Below, in pieces: positions 10,707 to 22,776 of a DNA stretch of 64,000 bases. The translations under genes and the position numbers were made by a program. The DNA comes from Lunularia cruciata. Its lineage: Eukaryota; Streptophyta; Marchantiopsida; Lunulariales; Lunulariaceae. Under the pieces are notes generated by a model that worked only from the letters and a program-made list of their open reading frames with translations, was not told the origin of the DNA and made no database searches. Positions within the stretch are counted from its first letter, which is position 1, and every line of letters starts with the position of its first letter. The stretch lies in contig OX419759.1 in assembly GCA_948567375.1 (NCBI GenBank), positions 63,279,493 to 63,343,492 on the forward strand, read 5' to 3'.

Positions 10707-11845
10707 CTAGGCTCCTGATGTCACCTTCTCCCATGAGGGTCTAGAGGAGATATCCTCCCACCAAGCTGCTACATTCTTCCTGCTTGTAACGAGATCAGAT
10801 TTTCCAGTATGCTTCACTAGGTAGTCAATTGGAGCATAATGGCCGAGATCTGCAAGAGAGAAGAAGTCACCGGCCAAGTACTTGGTCTTCGAAAGCTGAG
10901 TCTCATAAATGTCCAAAACATCATTCAACTTCGCTTCGTTAGTGGCCACTATAGCTTCATCTGCTTCTTTGCCAAAAAGTACCTTATTGATAAACAGCTG
11001 CGATACAATATTAGAACAGGGAGGGGTGTAATTTTGGGCCTCCACCTCCATCCACTGTTCGACCAAAGCCCTTTCAGTGGCAGTAGATCCTAAAAGAGAA
11101 GTGCCTTGACCTTCAAACTTGTTCGCGATGTATCTAGCAATTGCTCTGGACTCTGTATTGCATATGAAACAACCAAGTATTCCATCAATTTACTGTCAGA
11201 ACGAGCATTGCTCCATGGAATGCCTGAGAACTGACCATTGAATGAGTTGCTGATTATACTACGCTCGGTTGTCCCCAGTAAAATATATTCGCGTCAGTTC
11301 CAAATTCTGCAATCAAAACTATACCCTTCCTAGGTGGCAAACATTCCGCGTTTCATCTGAAGGTGGTCCGCTGGATAGCATTTAAAATGCTCTGACGAAT
11401 ATTCATTCAATTCAGAATGACAGAATGTCTTATAACAATAAGTTCGGATCAGAGGTCAGGGTGGAAGATGGATGCCCAACAGGCCTTATGGATTCCTAGA
11501 GCAGGTCGGGGTTTAGAAATCGGAACTCCATACATGTTTAGGCCACGATGCAAGTGCCGATGAAATGTCCCATCTCGGCGTTAGTTAAAATTGATGTCTC
11601 ACGATTCTGTCGAGCATCGAAGAGCTGATCGATAGGAGAAGAGACATACCGAACAAGATGATATCCCCATCCTGAAAGACGGGTACTTTCCCAAACGGAT
11701 TCATCGCCAGAAATTCGGGTGTCTTGTGGGCCCTGTTTTTCATATCCACTACCACGAACTCATAATCTACATTCTTCTCGTGCAGTACAGCCAACACAGT
11801 CCTTGTCGCTCCGGACACCCATATGCCATGGACCTTGATACCCAT
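10707..11845 (-). CDS. GSTF: Phi-class glutathione S-transferase (two exons, left copy)
   Basis: The enzyme conjugates glutathione to electrophilic substrates in the cytosol. Exon 1 is complement(11650..11845) and exon 2 complement(10707..11152), joined across a 497-base GT-AG intron, giving 213 residues, the usual phi length. The N-terminal thioredoxin-like domain starts MGIKVHG. Ser11, the expected phi-class catalytic serine, is followed by the conserved ATR. The NPFGKVP loop with the cis-proline and the DGD segment are present. The residues [10 protein letters not shown] are restored across the splice. The C-terminal helical domain contains [13 protein letters not shown]. The codon phase is intact across the splice. 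The 59033-60174 copy has identical exon lengths and nearly the same intron length. Plant phi GSTs often have three exons, so the two-exon layout suggests that the first two exons were never split or were fused here. Confidence 0.92.
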
Positions 11846-12190
11846 GTTGAAAAGCTCGTAGGTCAGACGAGACCGACAATTTCTTGATCTCCTCTGCCTG
11901 CTCTCTCAGTTGAATCACACACTCGCGCACTGCCGTTTCCTCATCGGACTGTTTAACTCTCGTCTTCCGATCCTACTCCTGGGAAACTCAGAATCTCAAG
12001 CTCAGCTCTATAAGGAACGCGTAAGACGTAGACCACAACGTCAAAAGTCTTTGCGAGTCCAGCCATGCTTCCTACGTAACTTCCTGGAAATGCTCTATCC
12101 AATATGTAGATCTGTGCGACCTACAGTGCAGTGATTCAGTGAATAAGCACAGTAACAGGGCTAAACCATGACTCCTCAACGTTGCTCCAA

Positions 12191-14940
12191 ACCTTAAAGC
12201 ATTGTAGGGGTTTCAGTTAGGGGAAAGACGGATTTCTACGGTTTAAAATTTTGGATACCCCTCAAGTTTTTTACGGGTATCACATAGAACGATGGTGTAA
12301 ACCTTTTGATGGGTGAGAAAACTTGGTGTAGGTGAAATTATTGGCAAATTCTACTCATTTTTATGGATTGTCCCTAACTCGCGGAAGTTTATGGGGCCAT
12401 AAACGTTTCAATTTAAAAATGTAAAGCATCCCCGTCGGAGAGAGGATCATTTCCTATAAATTTGACTAAGATATCGTAAAATTTTGTCCGGATCTCACAG
12501 GGTAAGGGAATTTAAAATTGAACATCTCGGTAAGGAATCTTTACGGGTGAGGGTGAGAAATTGTTTTAGGGGGAAGTTCAAATCAAGTTCGATTCGGACT
12601 AAAACCAGAAACGAGTTGAGATACTATCGAGTTGAGAGTATCTGCAAAATTACACAAAAACGTTTCTGCAGAAATCCGCCAAACTTTTTGTGGTGGAGTG
12701 ACCGGGGTGCCGGAGTTTTGTGGAGAAATATCCACAGCCAGAGAGAATTTTGTGGGTTACCTTTTTCATCACCCACCAACTTCTGCGGAGTTAGGAGCAT
12801 TCCGCAAAATCTGTGGAAAATTTTCATTTGGAAAGTCCTTTTTTTTAATTTTTTATCTCAAACCCTAATTTTTACGGGAGCGTTGATAAATGAGCCCAGT
12901 TCTGGTTGTGGGTAAAATTAAAATGATTTTGCGGAGTTTTTGCGGATGGATTCCACAGATTTTGAAAAAAAAAAAATAGGATTTTGAAATCCTATATATA
13001 TATATATATATCTCATTAGTTGGAGTTAGTTAACGAATTAGTTACGATAAGTCTAATATTAATGAAGATTATGTAAAAATATGTCACATAGCATTTAGGT
13101 TTTGCAGATTTGGATTTTTTTAGGTCATGGCACATGGATCTTTAATATTTAAATCCACTCATTTAAAATAAAGGAAGTGTCTGCTTTCGGAGGAAATCAA
13201 ATCCATGGTTCTCTCTCTTCCTCGTCATGAAGGAATTGTCCGTGTCCATTGCGAATTGCCTCAATTTCCTGATTTCTATTTCAATGTTCCCCAGTAAATA
13301 AGAAATTGATGCTTGTATGAATGAGTTTATCCGCAACAGGAAAATTCACGGGAAGGAACAAAAGGTTCACACAATGATTAAAAAAAGAAAAGAATAAAAG
13401 GAGTGAAAGATGCACTTGAAGGACTTGGAGTATCAAGTACGTGGAAGCATTGTCAATAAGCAAATCAAGAAGGAAGATTGGATGGAGCATAAAAAAGATA
13501 AGCGTACTCAAAATTAGCATCCACTATACCAGCTTTCTCGCAATATCTTTCTAGTTAAAAACTATAGACGTGAAACTGTAGAAGCAAGAGTGAGACTATA
13601 AAAGCTAGAGAAAAATGTAAGTTAGCAAACTCCTCTATCTTTAGAGAAGCATAACAGCAAAGGTTGGAGGGAGAGAAAATATTGAAGTTTGAAAAACTAA
13701 GTTCTAAATAAGAGAAACTCTAATTCAATTATTCAAGGAAAGGAAGATAAAGTCCAACGTTTCCATTCCATGAAGTTAAAATGAATTGATTAAGGCTAGA
13801 GAATTATAAGACAACATAAAACTTTAGTCATAGTGCACATCTCTCACATAGATAGGAAACACATATGATAGTCAACATGCTAATCCAACACTCCCAATGC
13901 TAAACTAAATTTGTATATATCAAGTACTGAAATGATGATTATTATCTAAGTGAATTTAAGTTATAATTGGATATAAATGATTTTATTTTCTTGTTTATGT
14001 ATTTTTTTTTCATTTTTCATTTGAATGGAGTGTATTGAATAGAATGCTTTCCTATATAGAATTTTTTTTGGATATAATATTGTCATTTTTGATTAAATAA
14101 AATATCTTGTTTGAGTGTTTCAATATTTTGATGTATGTCTCAACATTTGTAAAGTTTCTTTTCTTGTTTTGGGGTGCCTTGGGGACCATGCAAACAAGTA
14201 AGAGTTTAAGTAGAATGTTAATGAGAGGAGGGAGGAAAATATGAGCATTTAACGTTAGCAAGAGAATCTGCATTATTGGGGAACTATGATAGAGCACTGA
14301 TACTTTCGATGGAGTCATAGCACAAATCAACAAGTCTAAGTCTTAACTCTTTATTCCTACCGCACAAAGGACTCTCTTCTCACTGATGCTAACCCCCATT
14401 ATCACCGATGACCATAGGTTTCATATATTGGCGTATGCAGGTAGGATAGACTGATCGAAGCACACAAAAGACTCTCTTCTCTCCGATGCTAACCTCCTCT
14501 GTCGCCGATGATTCTATAAATTGTCCTCAGCGGGTAGACCGATTGAAGCAATTTGCTCGGATTGTGCGGATTCTTTCAAGAAATTTAACATAATTTCTAC
14601 TTGGTAACGAGACAGTAAGGGTTTCAAAAAGGGGATTTTGAGGATCTGTAAAGATCCCGTGGAGCTGTTGTACTGTAGGTCCATAAAATATTTATAGGGT
14701 GCATATGCGGGGTCCTTGTTAAGCTTTTAGCGGGGTGGTCCACAGTTGTAAAATCTGACGGGAAGTGAAAATGGTGATCTATAGAAGTTTACAAATACAT
14801 AGGGCCTTTGCATAGAAATTAATTATCCTTAATTCGATGAAGTCTATTTGAAAATTGATGACATGGTCCCCTTGGCTTAAGGTGGGATTTGAATTTGATA
14901 TCGGATAGTATTTGAATTCACAATTTGAACACAATGGCAC
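12191..14940. other. AT-rich intergenic stretch with simple repeats
   Basis: No gene is supported. Stretches at 12440-12900 have open frames on both strands, but these look like chance. An A-run is at about 12966, followed by a (TA)n run at about 12992-13010. Two imperfect units of about 98 bases with the string GACTCTCTTCT and GATGCTAACC lie in tandem at about 14360-14555. The segment marks the transition from the gene-bearing arm to the retrotransposon island. Confidence 0.5.
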
Positions 14941-15440
14941 ACAGTCTTCGTGTTTGTGTAAAAGATCAAAGAGAGAAATAGAAAAATGTAAGATCAAAAT
15001 GGAAGGTCACATTGAAAATTTCAATTGAAGTAAATTTTGAATAATTAGCATGAGCTTTTGGTAGAGTTAACTTAGGTACAAGGTCATCAAGAAGTTTCCC
15101 AGAAAAATTTCTTTCTCAAAGCCACCTTTCTAGAAGTGCAAGCTAAGCTAGTTGTTTACTTGGCATGTAAGTTAAGCTAGCCATCAACTTGATATACATG
15201 GTACTCAATCACTAGAAGGTTCCTAGCCGCTTCTCACCATGAAGCTTCCTAGATGAGTATAAATCATTTGTAGCATACTTAGGTTATGTCCGTTCTACCT
15301 GCTTTGCTATATGTGGTTGATTCTACTAACTCTTTTGCTAACTCCGTATTATTACATATTAATCCACTGCTAGTTGGTGACATCCTCATTGCTATGGATT
15401 CTTCAAACTCTTGGATAGCTACTTGCGTATTTTAGAGAAT
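14941..15440 (+). repeat. Family E LTR-like repeat, copy 1
   Basis: The segment has the recurring words AGGTCACATTG, GAAGCTTCC and GCTAAGCTAG, with AAGCCACC. It resembles 31395-31860, 46585-46870 and, inverted, 34430-34805. Length and position suggest LTRs or LTR fragments of one old family. I cannot define exact ends or pair the copies. Confidence 0.5.
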
Positions 15441-15529
15441 GAGAATAGGGCTCTCATGTGATATCATAAAGAGAAGACTCTTTTCAAATGATCTTATATT
15501 TAGTGTATTGTATTATCTTATATTTAGTG

Positions 15530-16205
15530 TATAATACCCATTGATGCATGTATGCTCTATTACTGATATTTATTTTGGTATTGTAAGTAGTTGAAAGATA
15601 TTATACATATAGAGAGTTAAAGGAAACTTCTACACTAGCCATGATTAGCTAGAGTTAGTCATAGAAAAGATAAAGATGACTCTATTTTAGATAAAGATAA
15701 AAGAGTGAGTATCACTATTTTGGATTCTAGTGTATTGATTTGATATTATTTCTAGGTGTTCGGCTTTGAGGAAAGAGTTGAGAACACTTGGACTCACAAG
15801 CTTTTTTGGTTCAAATTTTTCTATAGTCTAAGGATAGCACATGTGAAGGAATCTTTGACCCAGATAAGATCATATTCTTATGGGATTATTCCCATGAGTT
15901 TGAATATTCCTTTAGACTTTAGATTTTATATGACTTTTTGCCCAATAACTTGAGTTATATGGTGATTTGTAATATTGATGTGTAACTATTTCACAAGTAT
16001 ATAAGTTAGAGGTAACGAGGTACTCATAATCATTTCATTTGTAACTATCTCTCTCGTTGAGTTCTCTAGTGAACAATATCTTGAGTCTTGGAGGTGCCTT
16101 GGAGTTCTAGCCTAGGAAAAGTGTGATAGAGTTTGGGTTCTTTGCTTTCTTTGTCCATGGTGTGCTACCTTAATAGCCATTAGAGGTTCATCTTGGTGAG
16201 AGACA
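15530..16205 (+). repeat. Element C 5' LTR
   Basis: This LTR is about 676 bases and aligns along its length with 29880-30558. Shared landmarks include CATGATTAGCTAGAGTTAGT, TTTTGGATTCTAGTGTAT, the TTTGAGGAAAGA stretch, GGTGTGCTACC and GCCATTAGAGGTTCATCTTG near the end. The first base pair (TA instead of TG) appears mutated. The outer boundary is accurate to within a few bases only. Confidence 0.75.
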
Positions 16206-16299
16206 AGCTTTTTTGCATTTTTGATACCATTATTGTGACCTCTCTAGAAGGCAAGATAATGTTCTACATTCAATTTTATATTAAACAAAAAGTGACTAT

Positions 16300-16365
16300 T
16301 AGAGCTCACTTGGAGAGAACATTAGAGGAGTCTCATCTTCTAATGTTCTCTCCAAGTGAGCTCTA
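16300..16365. repeat. 27-bp perfect stem-loop with an extra third arm
   Basis: The arms 16300-16326 and 16339-16365 are exact reverse complements with a 12-base loop. The arm contains GAGCTCACTTGGAGAGAAC. A further partial arm (TTGTTCTCTCCAAGTGAGC) follows at 16367-16388. It lies inside element C, just downstream of the 5' LTR, in the leader region. Confidence 0.9.
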
Positions 16366-17485
16366 TTGTTCTCTCCAAGTGAGCTCTCATAGCTCTCTGT
16401 TTGTCTAATATAGAATTGAACTTAAAATATAGGGCTAAACTTATGTTAGAGAACTTGGATCTATTTGTTTACTCTATAAGTTTACTATGATGTTTTTGAG
16501 GTGATATAATATATATTATATACATGAGAGGATTTTGAAAGATTGTGTGAGGCTATAGAGGTTGTAGTGATTATAGAGGTTGGGGATAATAATGATTTTA
16601 GGTAAAATTTCAAGTTTAAGATCTAGATTTGAACTTTTGATAGATGATAGCTTGAATTATCTTTTAGTTAGCACACTCAAACTTGCTATGAGAGTCACTA
16701 CAAGCATTGAGATAGAATCTTGGAAGTTGGTTAGGTACATTACTCTTGAAAATTATATGCTCATTGGAAAATTATAAAAAGTTCACCATTTCTTCATTTC
16801 ATATTGGATGGCTTTGAAACATTACTAGAAACTTAATTGGTAGATAAGATACCTTTTGGCTCAAAAATCAGAGAGAGAGATCATGCTATAGAGAGAGTTA
16901 TGAATTTCTCAAGTGAGGAGAGTGGTTTCCAGACCAAATCTAAAAGATATGTGCTGAATAGAGAGATGCTTAGGCCAAATGGCTCAATGAAAAGGGCTGA
17001 AATTTTGCAAGGGAGGACAAAATTGGGTGTTAATAAGGTATGCAAAATTTAAAGGAATTAAAGTTGTTATTTGAGAGAGCTAATTGACATTGTGAGGAGG
17101 AGTAATTTCTAGAGAGTTGAGTTCTTATGCATGAGGCATGTGAGAATGATCAAAAGTATGTTTGAGTGTTTAGAGTCATCTTGGGAGCATGGAAGACTAT
17201 CAAGAGTGGAAGTTGAGGTTATGTAAGGTTCTTCAAGGAGTTGAAATGACAATAGTTGCTGATTTGAAGAAATGGGAGTTTAGAGTAGAATTTGAAGAGA
17301 GGACTGTTGAGAGGACTCAAAGACCATCACAATTTGGAGAAAAGAGTGATTCTAAATAATTCTTATGTGGAGAGAAAAGGCACAAAGCAAGTTCATATCT
17401 ATTGAGCTTTGAGAGCAAGAGGTTGAGAGAAAGAAAAATGTTACTTGACTTGGAATTGCATGTTGGACCTTTTTCACCAAGATTG

Positions 17486-18233
17486 TGTTATACTCCAAGG
17501 ACAAGAGAAGAGAGAAAACACAAATTACACACTCAACATTCAATGCCCCAAAGGAGCACCTTCTCTTTATTATATAGACAAAGAGGATCTCCTCCAAGGA
17601 AGCTCCACCATAGGATAAGGCACACAAATAGGTGACATGTCATCAAGCTCCACCTTTGGATTACTTACTTGGATGGGTGACATGTCGGTCTAGGTCCTAT
17701 CTGGTTGGTCAAACAAGCTTTGACCAGAGGGAATCTTTTAGGGAATCTTCATGTAGGAGTCTCAGAATCACGTAAGGTACCATTGGAGAGCTCTCGATGA
17801 GACAAACCAGGGGGGAGGGAAGGCCAGCCTTTCCTCTTTATGGGGAGGGGGGGGGGGAAAGGGAGTATGCATACTTTTGGGGCCTAATTCATCCGTTTAG
17901 GCCTCCAAAATTGCCTTCAAAGATTTCAAGCATATTTCGGTTCCTACTCTATTAGTTGAAGTCCCCTTTTGGTGATACTTCTTTCTGATCTGTTTAGTCC
18001 ATCATGTGTAACATCCTTCCAGATGTTACCAAACCAATTCTCACCTTTAAATTATATGTCTAGCTATTGGTTCTATGGTTCTCAAGTCTATTTTGGTCTC
18101 TGCTCTATTAGTAGAAGTACTCTTTTGGTGATACTTCTATCTGATCTATTTTTACCATCATGTATAACATCATTCTAGATGTTACCAAACCAAATTTCAC
18201 ATCTAGATCATATGGCTAGCTTGTGGTATTACA
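17486..18233 (-). repeat. Element A 3' LTR
   Basis: This 748-base LTR is the 3' LTR because the element reads on the minus strand. It aligns end to end with 23347-24089 and with the solo LTR at 50630-51381. It contains a G-run near 17845 that varies in length between the copies. Confidence 0.93.
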
Positions 18234-18248
18234 GACCTCCCTCCTTTT
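18234..18248 (-). other. Element A polypurine tract
   Basis: The minus strand reads AAAAGGAGGGAGGTC immediately before the 3' LTR. This is the expected position and composition for priming of plus-strand DNA synthesis. Confidence 0.85.
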
Positions 18249-18705
18249 AAGACGCAACGTCCTTGTTGTGCAATTGTTGCTCAAATGCTTGCACCAACAC
18301 CGGTGCATATGTCAAATTGGCAGCAGGCTCCCATCTTGCTTCATAGAGGGGGTAACCTTTCCATTGTACGAGATAGTCCACCCGTGGATAATGAGTACCA
18401 CACATGCATTTTTGGAGAATACGCTCCACTTCATATTCTTCTGTGCCATCAATGAGTGTTGGACAAGGTCAAATGTATTGTGTGGAATGACCTTGGCCTG
18501 ATCAGGGAGCATATTTGTGTAGTAGGGAAACATAGAACACTGGATGGATCTTCATGTGTGGTGGTAGCTCAAGGTGATAGGCCACAACACCGATGTGACA
18601 AAGAATTGAGAAAGGCCCAATAAAACGAGGTCTAAGCTTACAAGGTCCAACTAATGTGAGGTTGGTTGTCGATAGCCACACTTGATCCCCAACGTTGAAC
18701 TCCAT
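18247..18705 (-). pseudogene. Element A integrase C-terminus and chromodomain
   Basis: The upstream part (18502-18705) has the integrase GPY/F-type module: FIGPFSIL and KIHPVFYVSLL. The downstream part (18247-18429) has a chromodomain: VDYLVQWKGY then ARWEPAANL and a terminal helix with QAFEQQ. Chromodomains on integrases bind methylated histone H3 and direct insertion to heterochromatin. Frame changes separate the pieces. Confidence 0.85.
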
Positions 18706-18903
18706 GTGCCTACGGTGTGCATCAGCATACTGCTTTTGTCGATTTTGTGCAATCTATAATCTGTGCTTGGTGCTCTCCACATCGTGTTGGATTCTAGAAA
18801 AAAATGTGTTGACGACATCGACCTTGGTAGCCACTAGACGGATCTTCATCAAGCTAGAATTTGTGAAGGGATGCTCACCATACATGAGGAAGAATGGAGT
18901 GAC

Positions 18904-19560
18904 CTAGGTGGATGCATTCATTGAATTGTTGTAAGTGAATTCCACCAATGGGAGTAGGATGTCCCACCTCTCTTGCTCTTCTAAGGTGAAGCCGTGTAAC
19001 ATGTCTTCAATTGTGCGATTAGCCCACTCTGTTTGGCCATCTGTTTGTGGGTGGTAAGCTGTGGACATGGCCAACTTGGTTTTGAAGAAACCAAAGAGTG
19101 TTTGCCAAAACAAATTGGTGAATTGAGTGCCTCTATCAGTGATAAGTACTCTAGACAGACTATGGTGAGAGAAGACTGCATCTAAGTATAATTGAGCTAG
19201 TTGTGGAGCGGTCACATCCTTGGTGGTAGGGAGTACATGAATCATTTTGCTGAGCCAATCCACAAAGACCATGATGGAGTCAAACCCTGAGGTGGTCTTG
19301 GGTAATTCATAGACGAGATCCATACTCACTTGTTCCCAATGTTGGGTAGGCATGGGGAGAGGTTGAAGGAGCCCTACAGGAGCTTGATTAGAAGCTTTGT
19401 TCTGTTGACAAAGTAGGCAGCTGAGCACGTAGTCCATCATGTCGTTGGTCATCTTGGGCCAATAGTAATGGCGCTAGACTGCATCCAAGGTCTTGTCTGC
19501 TCCAACATGACCTGCAATAGTTGAATCATGACATTCCGCTAGAATGGTGGTAAATAGTTC
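18904..19560 (-). pseudogene. Element A integrase core
   Basis: The HHCC zinc region lies across about 19390-19540 (HDSTIAGHVG then SCLLCQQNK). The catalytic DDE triad is seen as the D of SMDLVYELP, the D of LITDRGTQF and the E of QTDGQTEWAN. Stops at 18904-18906 and 19474-19476 interrupt the frame. Both are TAG and can each be explained by one C-to-T change. Confidence 0.88.
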
Positions 19561-20104
19561 TGGGACATTTGGGATCCATAATCTACCATCATGAAAGGTG
19601 AGTCCTTGGGTGTTGGTGATACCTTTGGATGATTGTGCTTCTACAATCTGTGGATCAGTTTTTGTAGCAGCCAAAATCTTTGGCCAAAATTTAGAGTTAA
19701 TCTTAACCTCTGCCACCAACTTGTTTGTCATTGGCATGCGGGTAAATGCATCTACAAGTTGCTTCTTACCTTCCATGTAGGTGATTGACATGTTGAAGTG
19801 TTGTTGCCACTCTGCCCACCAAATCTGGCGACGAGATAGATCCTTCTGTGTCTCAAGGTAGACTAGAGGTTTGTGGTCTGTCTCTACTACAAATGCCTTC
19901 TTGCCCAAATAATGCTTCCAATGCTTGGTTGCTAGAACAATGGCCAACTCTTCTTGTTTGGTGGTGTGGTAGTTGCGCTCTGCCGGTAACAACTTTCAAG
20001 AGAAATATGCAATTGGATGCCATCCGTCATGCCACTCTTGTTGTAGGACTGCTCTTATTGCAATGCCTGATGCATCTATAGCCAACTTGATTGGTCGTTT
20101 TGGG
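19561..20104 (-). pseudogene. Element A RNase H
   Basis: The frame 19474-19992 carries RNase H motifs: LPAERNYHTTKQEELAIV, the D of VETDHKPL, and KKQLVDAFTR near the end. A TGA at 19996-19998 precedes the preserved frame. The start of the domain, around 20060-20105, is in another frame, which indicates a one-base indel near 20105-20130. Confidence 0.85.
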
Positions 20105-21166
20105 TCATACTACTTCAAGATTGGTGCATGTAGCTTTCAATTCTTGAAAGGCCAACTCTTGTGTGGTTCCCCATGTCCACTTCTTCCCCTTGCCAAGTAG
20201 TGCCGTTAAAGGTTGTGCAACCTTGGAGAAGTCCTTGACAAATCTACGATAGAATCCCGTCAACCACAAGAAGCTCTTGAGTTGAGTCTGATCTTCTAGG
20301 GCACGCCATTTTTGAATGACCTCTATTTTATCTGTCAATACTTGAATGCCCTTTGCACTTACTCTATGCCCCAAGTAGTCTACTTCAGACTTGCCAAACT
20401 CACACTTTGAGATTTTGGCATACAATTGATTCTATCTTAGAATCTGGAGGACTTCTTGTTGTTTGTGTTCCATCATCGTGCTACTATATACTAAGATATC
20501 GTCCAAGAAGACGATAATAGACTTATCCAAGTATGGACAAAATATGTCATTCATTAGACTCATGAAAGTGGCAAGTGCATTGGTGAGGCCAAAAGGCATC
20601 ACAAGATACTCGAAGTGGCCATACTTGGTTCAAAAGGTAGTTTTGTACAGATCCTCCTTTGCAATTTGGATTTGATTGTAACCACTCTACAAGTCCAATT
20701 TGGTGAAATATCTCGCTCCATGGAGTTGATCAAACAGGTCACCCATGCAAGGTAAGGGGTATTTGTTCTTCACTATTTGCTGATTGAGACCTCGATAGTC
20801 AATGCACATGCGCATTGTACCATCCTTCTTCTTCACAAACAAGACAGGAGCCCCATATGGTGATACACTAGGTTGGATGAACCCCTTCTGCAACATTTCC
20901 TCAATTTGAGTCCTACACTCTTCCAACTCATGAGGTGATAGGCAATATGGGGCCTTACAAGGAGGTGTCTTCCTCGGGAGTGTCTCAATTTTATGATCTA
21001 CTCTCCTTTTTGGTGGTAATCCTAAGGGTAGATCATCGGGAAAGACATCTTGAAATTCATCCACCATAGCCTTCAGTTTCTCTAGAACTTGTCCATCAAG
21101 TTGTGCACTCTGGACTTCCCTTATTAGACCCATGAAACATCTATCTGTCTTATAGACAATTGCCAT
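20105..21166 (-). pseudogene. Element A reverse transcriptase
   Basis: Conserved blocks in order are [28 protein letters not shown], the first catalytic aspartate in FTKLDL, PFGLTNA and the FLDDILVYS catalytic box (minus strand, about 20480-20510). Then come YLGHRVSAKGI and the connection region with FLWLTGFYRRFVKDFS. TAG at 20687-20689 and 20432-20434 and TGA at 20630-20632 break the frame. Confidence 0.9.
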
Positions 21167-21190
21167 CCCTATGACATATAGAGGTAGATC

Positions 21191-21526
21191 CTACTTGGGT
21201 GATTTTTCTTTAACCCCAATGATTGACCATTGGTGAGTTCTCACTACTTTCTTCCTCCAATCTACCATAGGGTTGTAATGCTCCATCCATGGCATGCCTA
21301 AGATTGCATCATAACGAGCTAATTGTATCATTTGCCACTCAATTACTTCCTGATATTCTCCTACAGAGAGTGTTACCCATCTAGGTAATGATTCAATCCT
21401 CTCTATTTGCTCGTTAAGCAACTCTACTTCTTCACTCCTACCCCTCTCTAGATCCATTCCCAATCTTATTGCAATAGAGCGAGATAAGAAATTCTTTGTT
21501 GCTCCCGGATCGATTAATACTCTCAC
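21191..21526 (-). pseudogene. Element A aspartic protease
   Basis: The frame starts MRVLIDPGATKNFLS. The retropepsin signature is normally D-S/T-G-A, so here the residue after the catalytic Asp is Pro, which may impair activity. A second conserved segment, DAILGMPWMEHYNP, marks the end of the domain. It sits directly upstream of reverse transcriptase, as expected. Confidence 0.8.
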
Positions 21527-21724
21527 TTTTAGGACTCTAGGACTCCATTCACGACAATCAATTGTGAGGTTGCCTTTCGGGATCTTTGCGCATTAGTCTT
21601 CTTCCTTCCCTTGCTTCTCTTCTTCCTTATTGAGCCAATAAGGCTACAAGGTACATTTATAGGTGATCTTTGTTTTCCAAAGTGATTTCCACCTCCTCCT
21701 CTTTAATGTGCCTCTCCATGTTGT

Positions 21725-22674
21725 TCAAAGATCACCTGTACGAAGACCAAGGGTCTCTGGGGAAACAAGTGCGATAGTTGGTAGATATGTGCTCAATACG
21801 GCTACAATCATAACAACAGCGTTGTTCTCCTTGAGTTCCTTCTCTCGTGGGACTCCATCTCTTTGTTCTTCTACCCGTCCACACTCCCCTTGAAGCGGTC
21901 GTGCTCCTTGATCTTGAAATTGAAGGTTGCCCAATTCCATCGGTACTGGTTCACCCATGTGTGGCATTTCTGCCCAATAATGTTGAGGTGGAACTACTCC
22001 TTCACCTCCACCCAATGCTCCTTCTATTCTTGGTGCACAAGCAATGGCTTCAAATACCGTGCGAGGATTTTACACCATGACTTCTTGGCAAATCCGCTCC
22101 TTTAACCCTCGTTTGAAATTGTTGAGAGCCTCTACTGGACTCATGTTGGTTATTGCAACTTGTAGATCCAAAAATGCCTCCACATACTTTTGTATGCTAT
22201 TCTTTTGTCTCAATCCCATAGCTGGGTTCGAGCCATCTGCAAAGAATCCACCGTTTGGAAATTCTTCAACAATTCTTCTTGCATTGCTATCCACGTGACC
22301 TCCCTTCTCTCTGTCAACATGGATCATTCCTAAGCATCATATCATGTGAAGGCTTTATCGGTCAAGTACCCATATGCAAACATGCCTGCAGCATGCTCCT
22401 TGATCTCTGTTGAGAACAATGGGAAATATCAATTCATTCTCAAGATCCAATTTTCCACTACTCCCATCATACGCTACCCCTTGTAAGGCTCAATGTTGCA
22501 GGTCTTCTTCATCCGGAGTAGCAATGTGGCTTCATTGTTGATAGGGTTTGTAGACACAAGTACCTCTCCAAGTACTTCAGTCGCATGTACTGGGTTTTGA
22601 GACAGCTCTTCTTCTTGCATGGCTTGATCATTCCTAAGGATTTGCACTTGACTTTGTAACGTCTCCATGGTCAT
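21725..22674 (-). pseudogene. Element A gag with zinc knuckle
   Basis: Pieces of a retrotransposon gag (for example QEELLKNFQTVDSL in one frame and VEAFLDLQVAITNMSPVEAL in another) run from 22674 down to 22040. A CCHC-type knuckle is encoded near 21765-21820 (CYDCSRIEH), but the fourth zinc ligand position is Tyr. Numerous frame changes show that it is non-functional. Confidence 0.7.
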
Positions 22675-22776
22675 CTTAATCTCTCAAAATTCATTCAACA
22701 TCCCTTGCATTCCTTGCACCAGCTCTTGCAATTGCGGATCCATGGTTCCTATAACACTCAATTGCTAATGTCTACT

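Larger units (their letters stand above)
9480..12190. repeat. Segmental duplication block 2, left copy (inverted match to 58670-62110)
   Basis: The block pairs in reverse complement with the right arm from 62110 (matching about 9480) down to 58670 (matching about 12190). It contains the left GST gene, its upstream region, and a partial duplicate of the GST 3' end. The right copy carries a 671-base insertion and an extra inverted-repeat arm that are absent here. Confidence 0.85.

Noticed and set aside
12484-12915. 143-codon plus-strand frame near 12.7 kb
   Set aside because: Overlapping frames exist on both strands with no domain, and the composition looks like non-coding repetitive sequence.
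17352-17627. Minus-strand open frame of 91 codons, repeated at 23249-23488 and related in 51.2 kb
   Set aside because: It lies in the LTR of family A and is repeated only because the LTR is.
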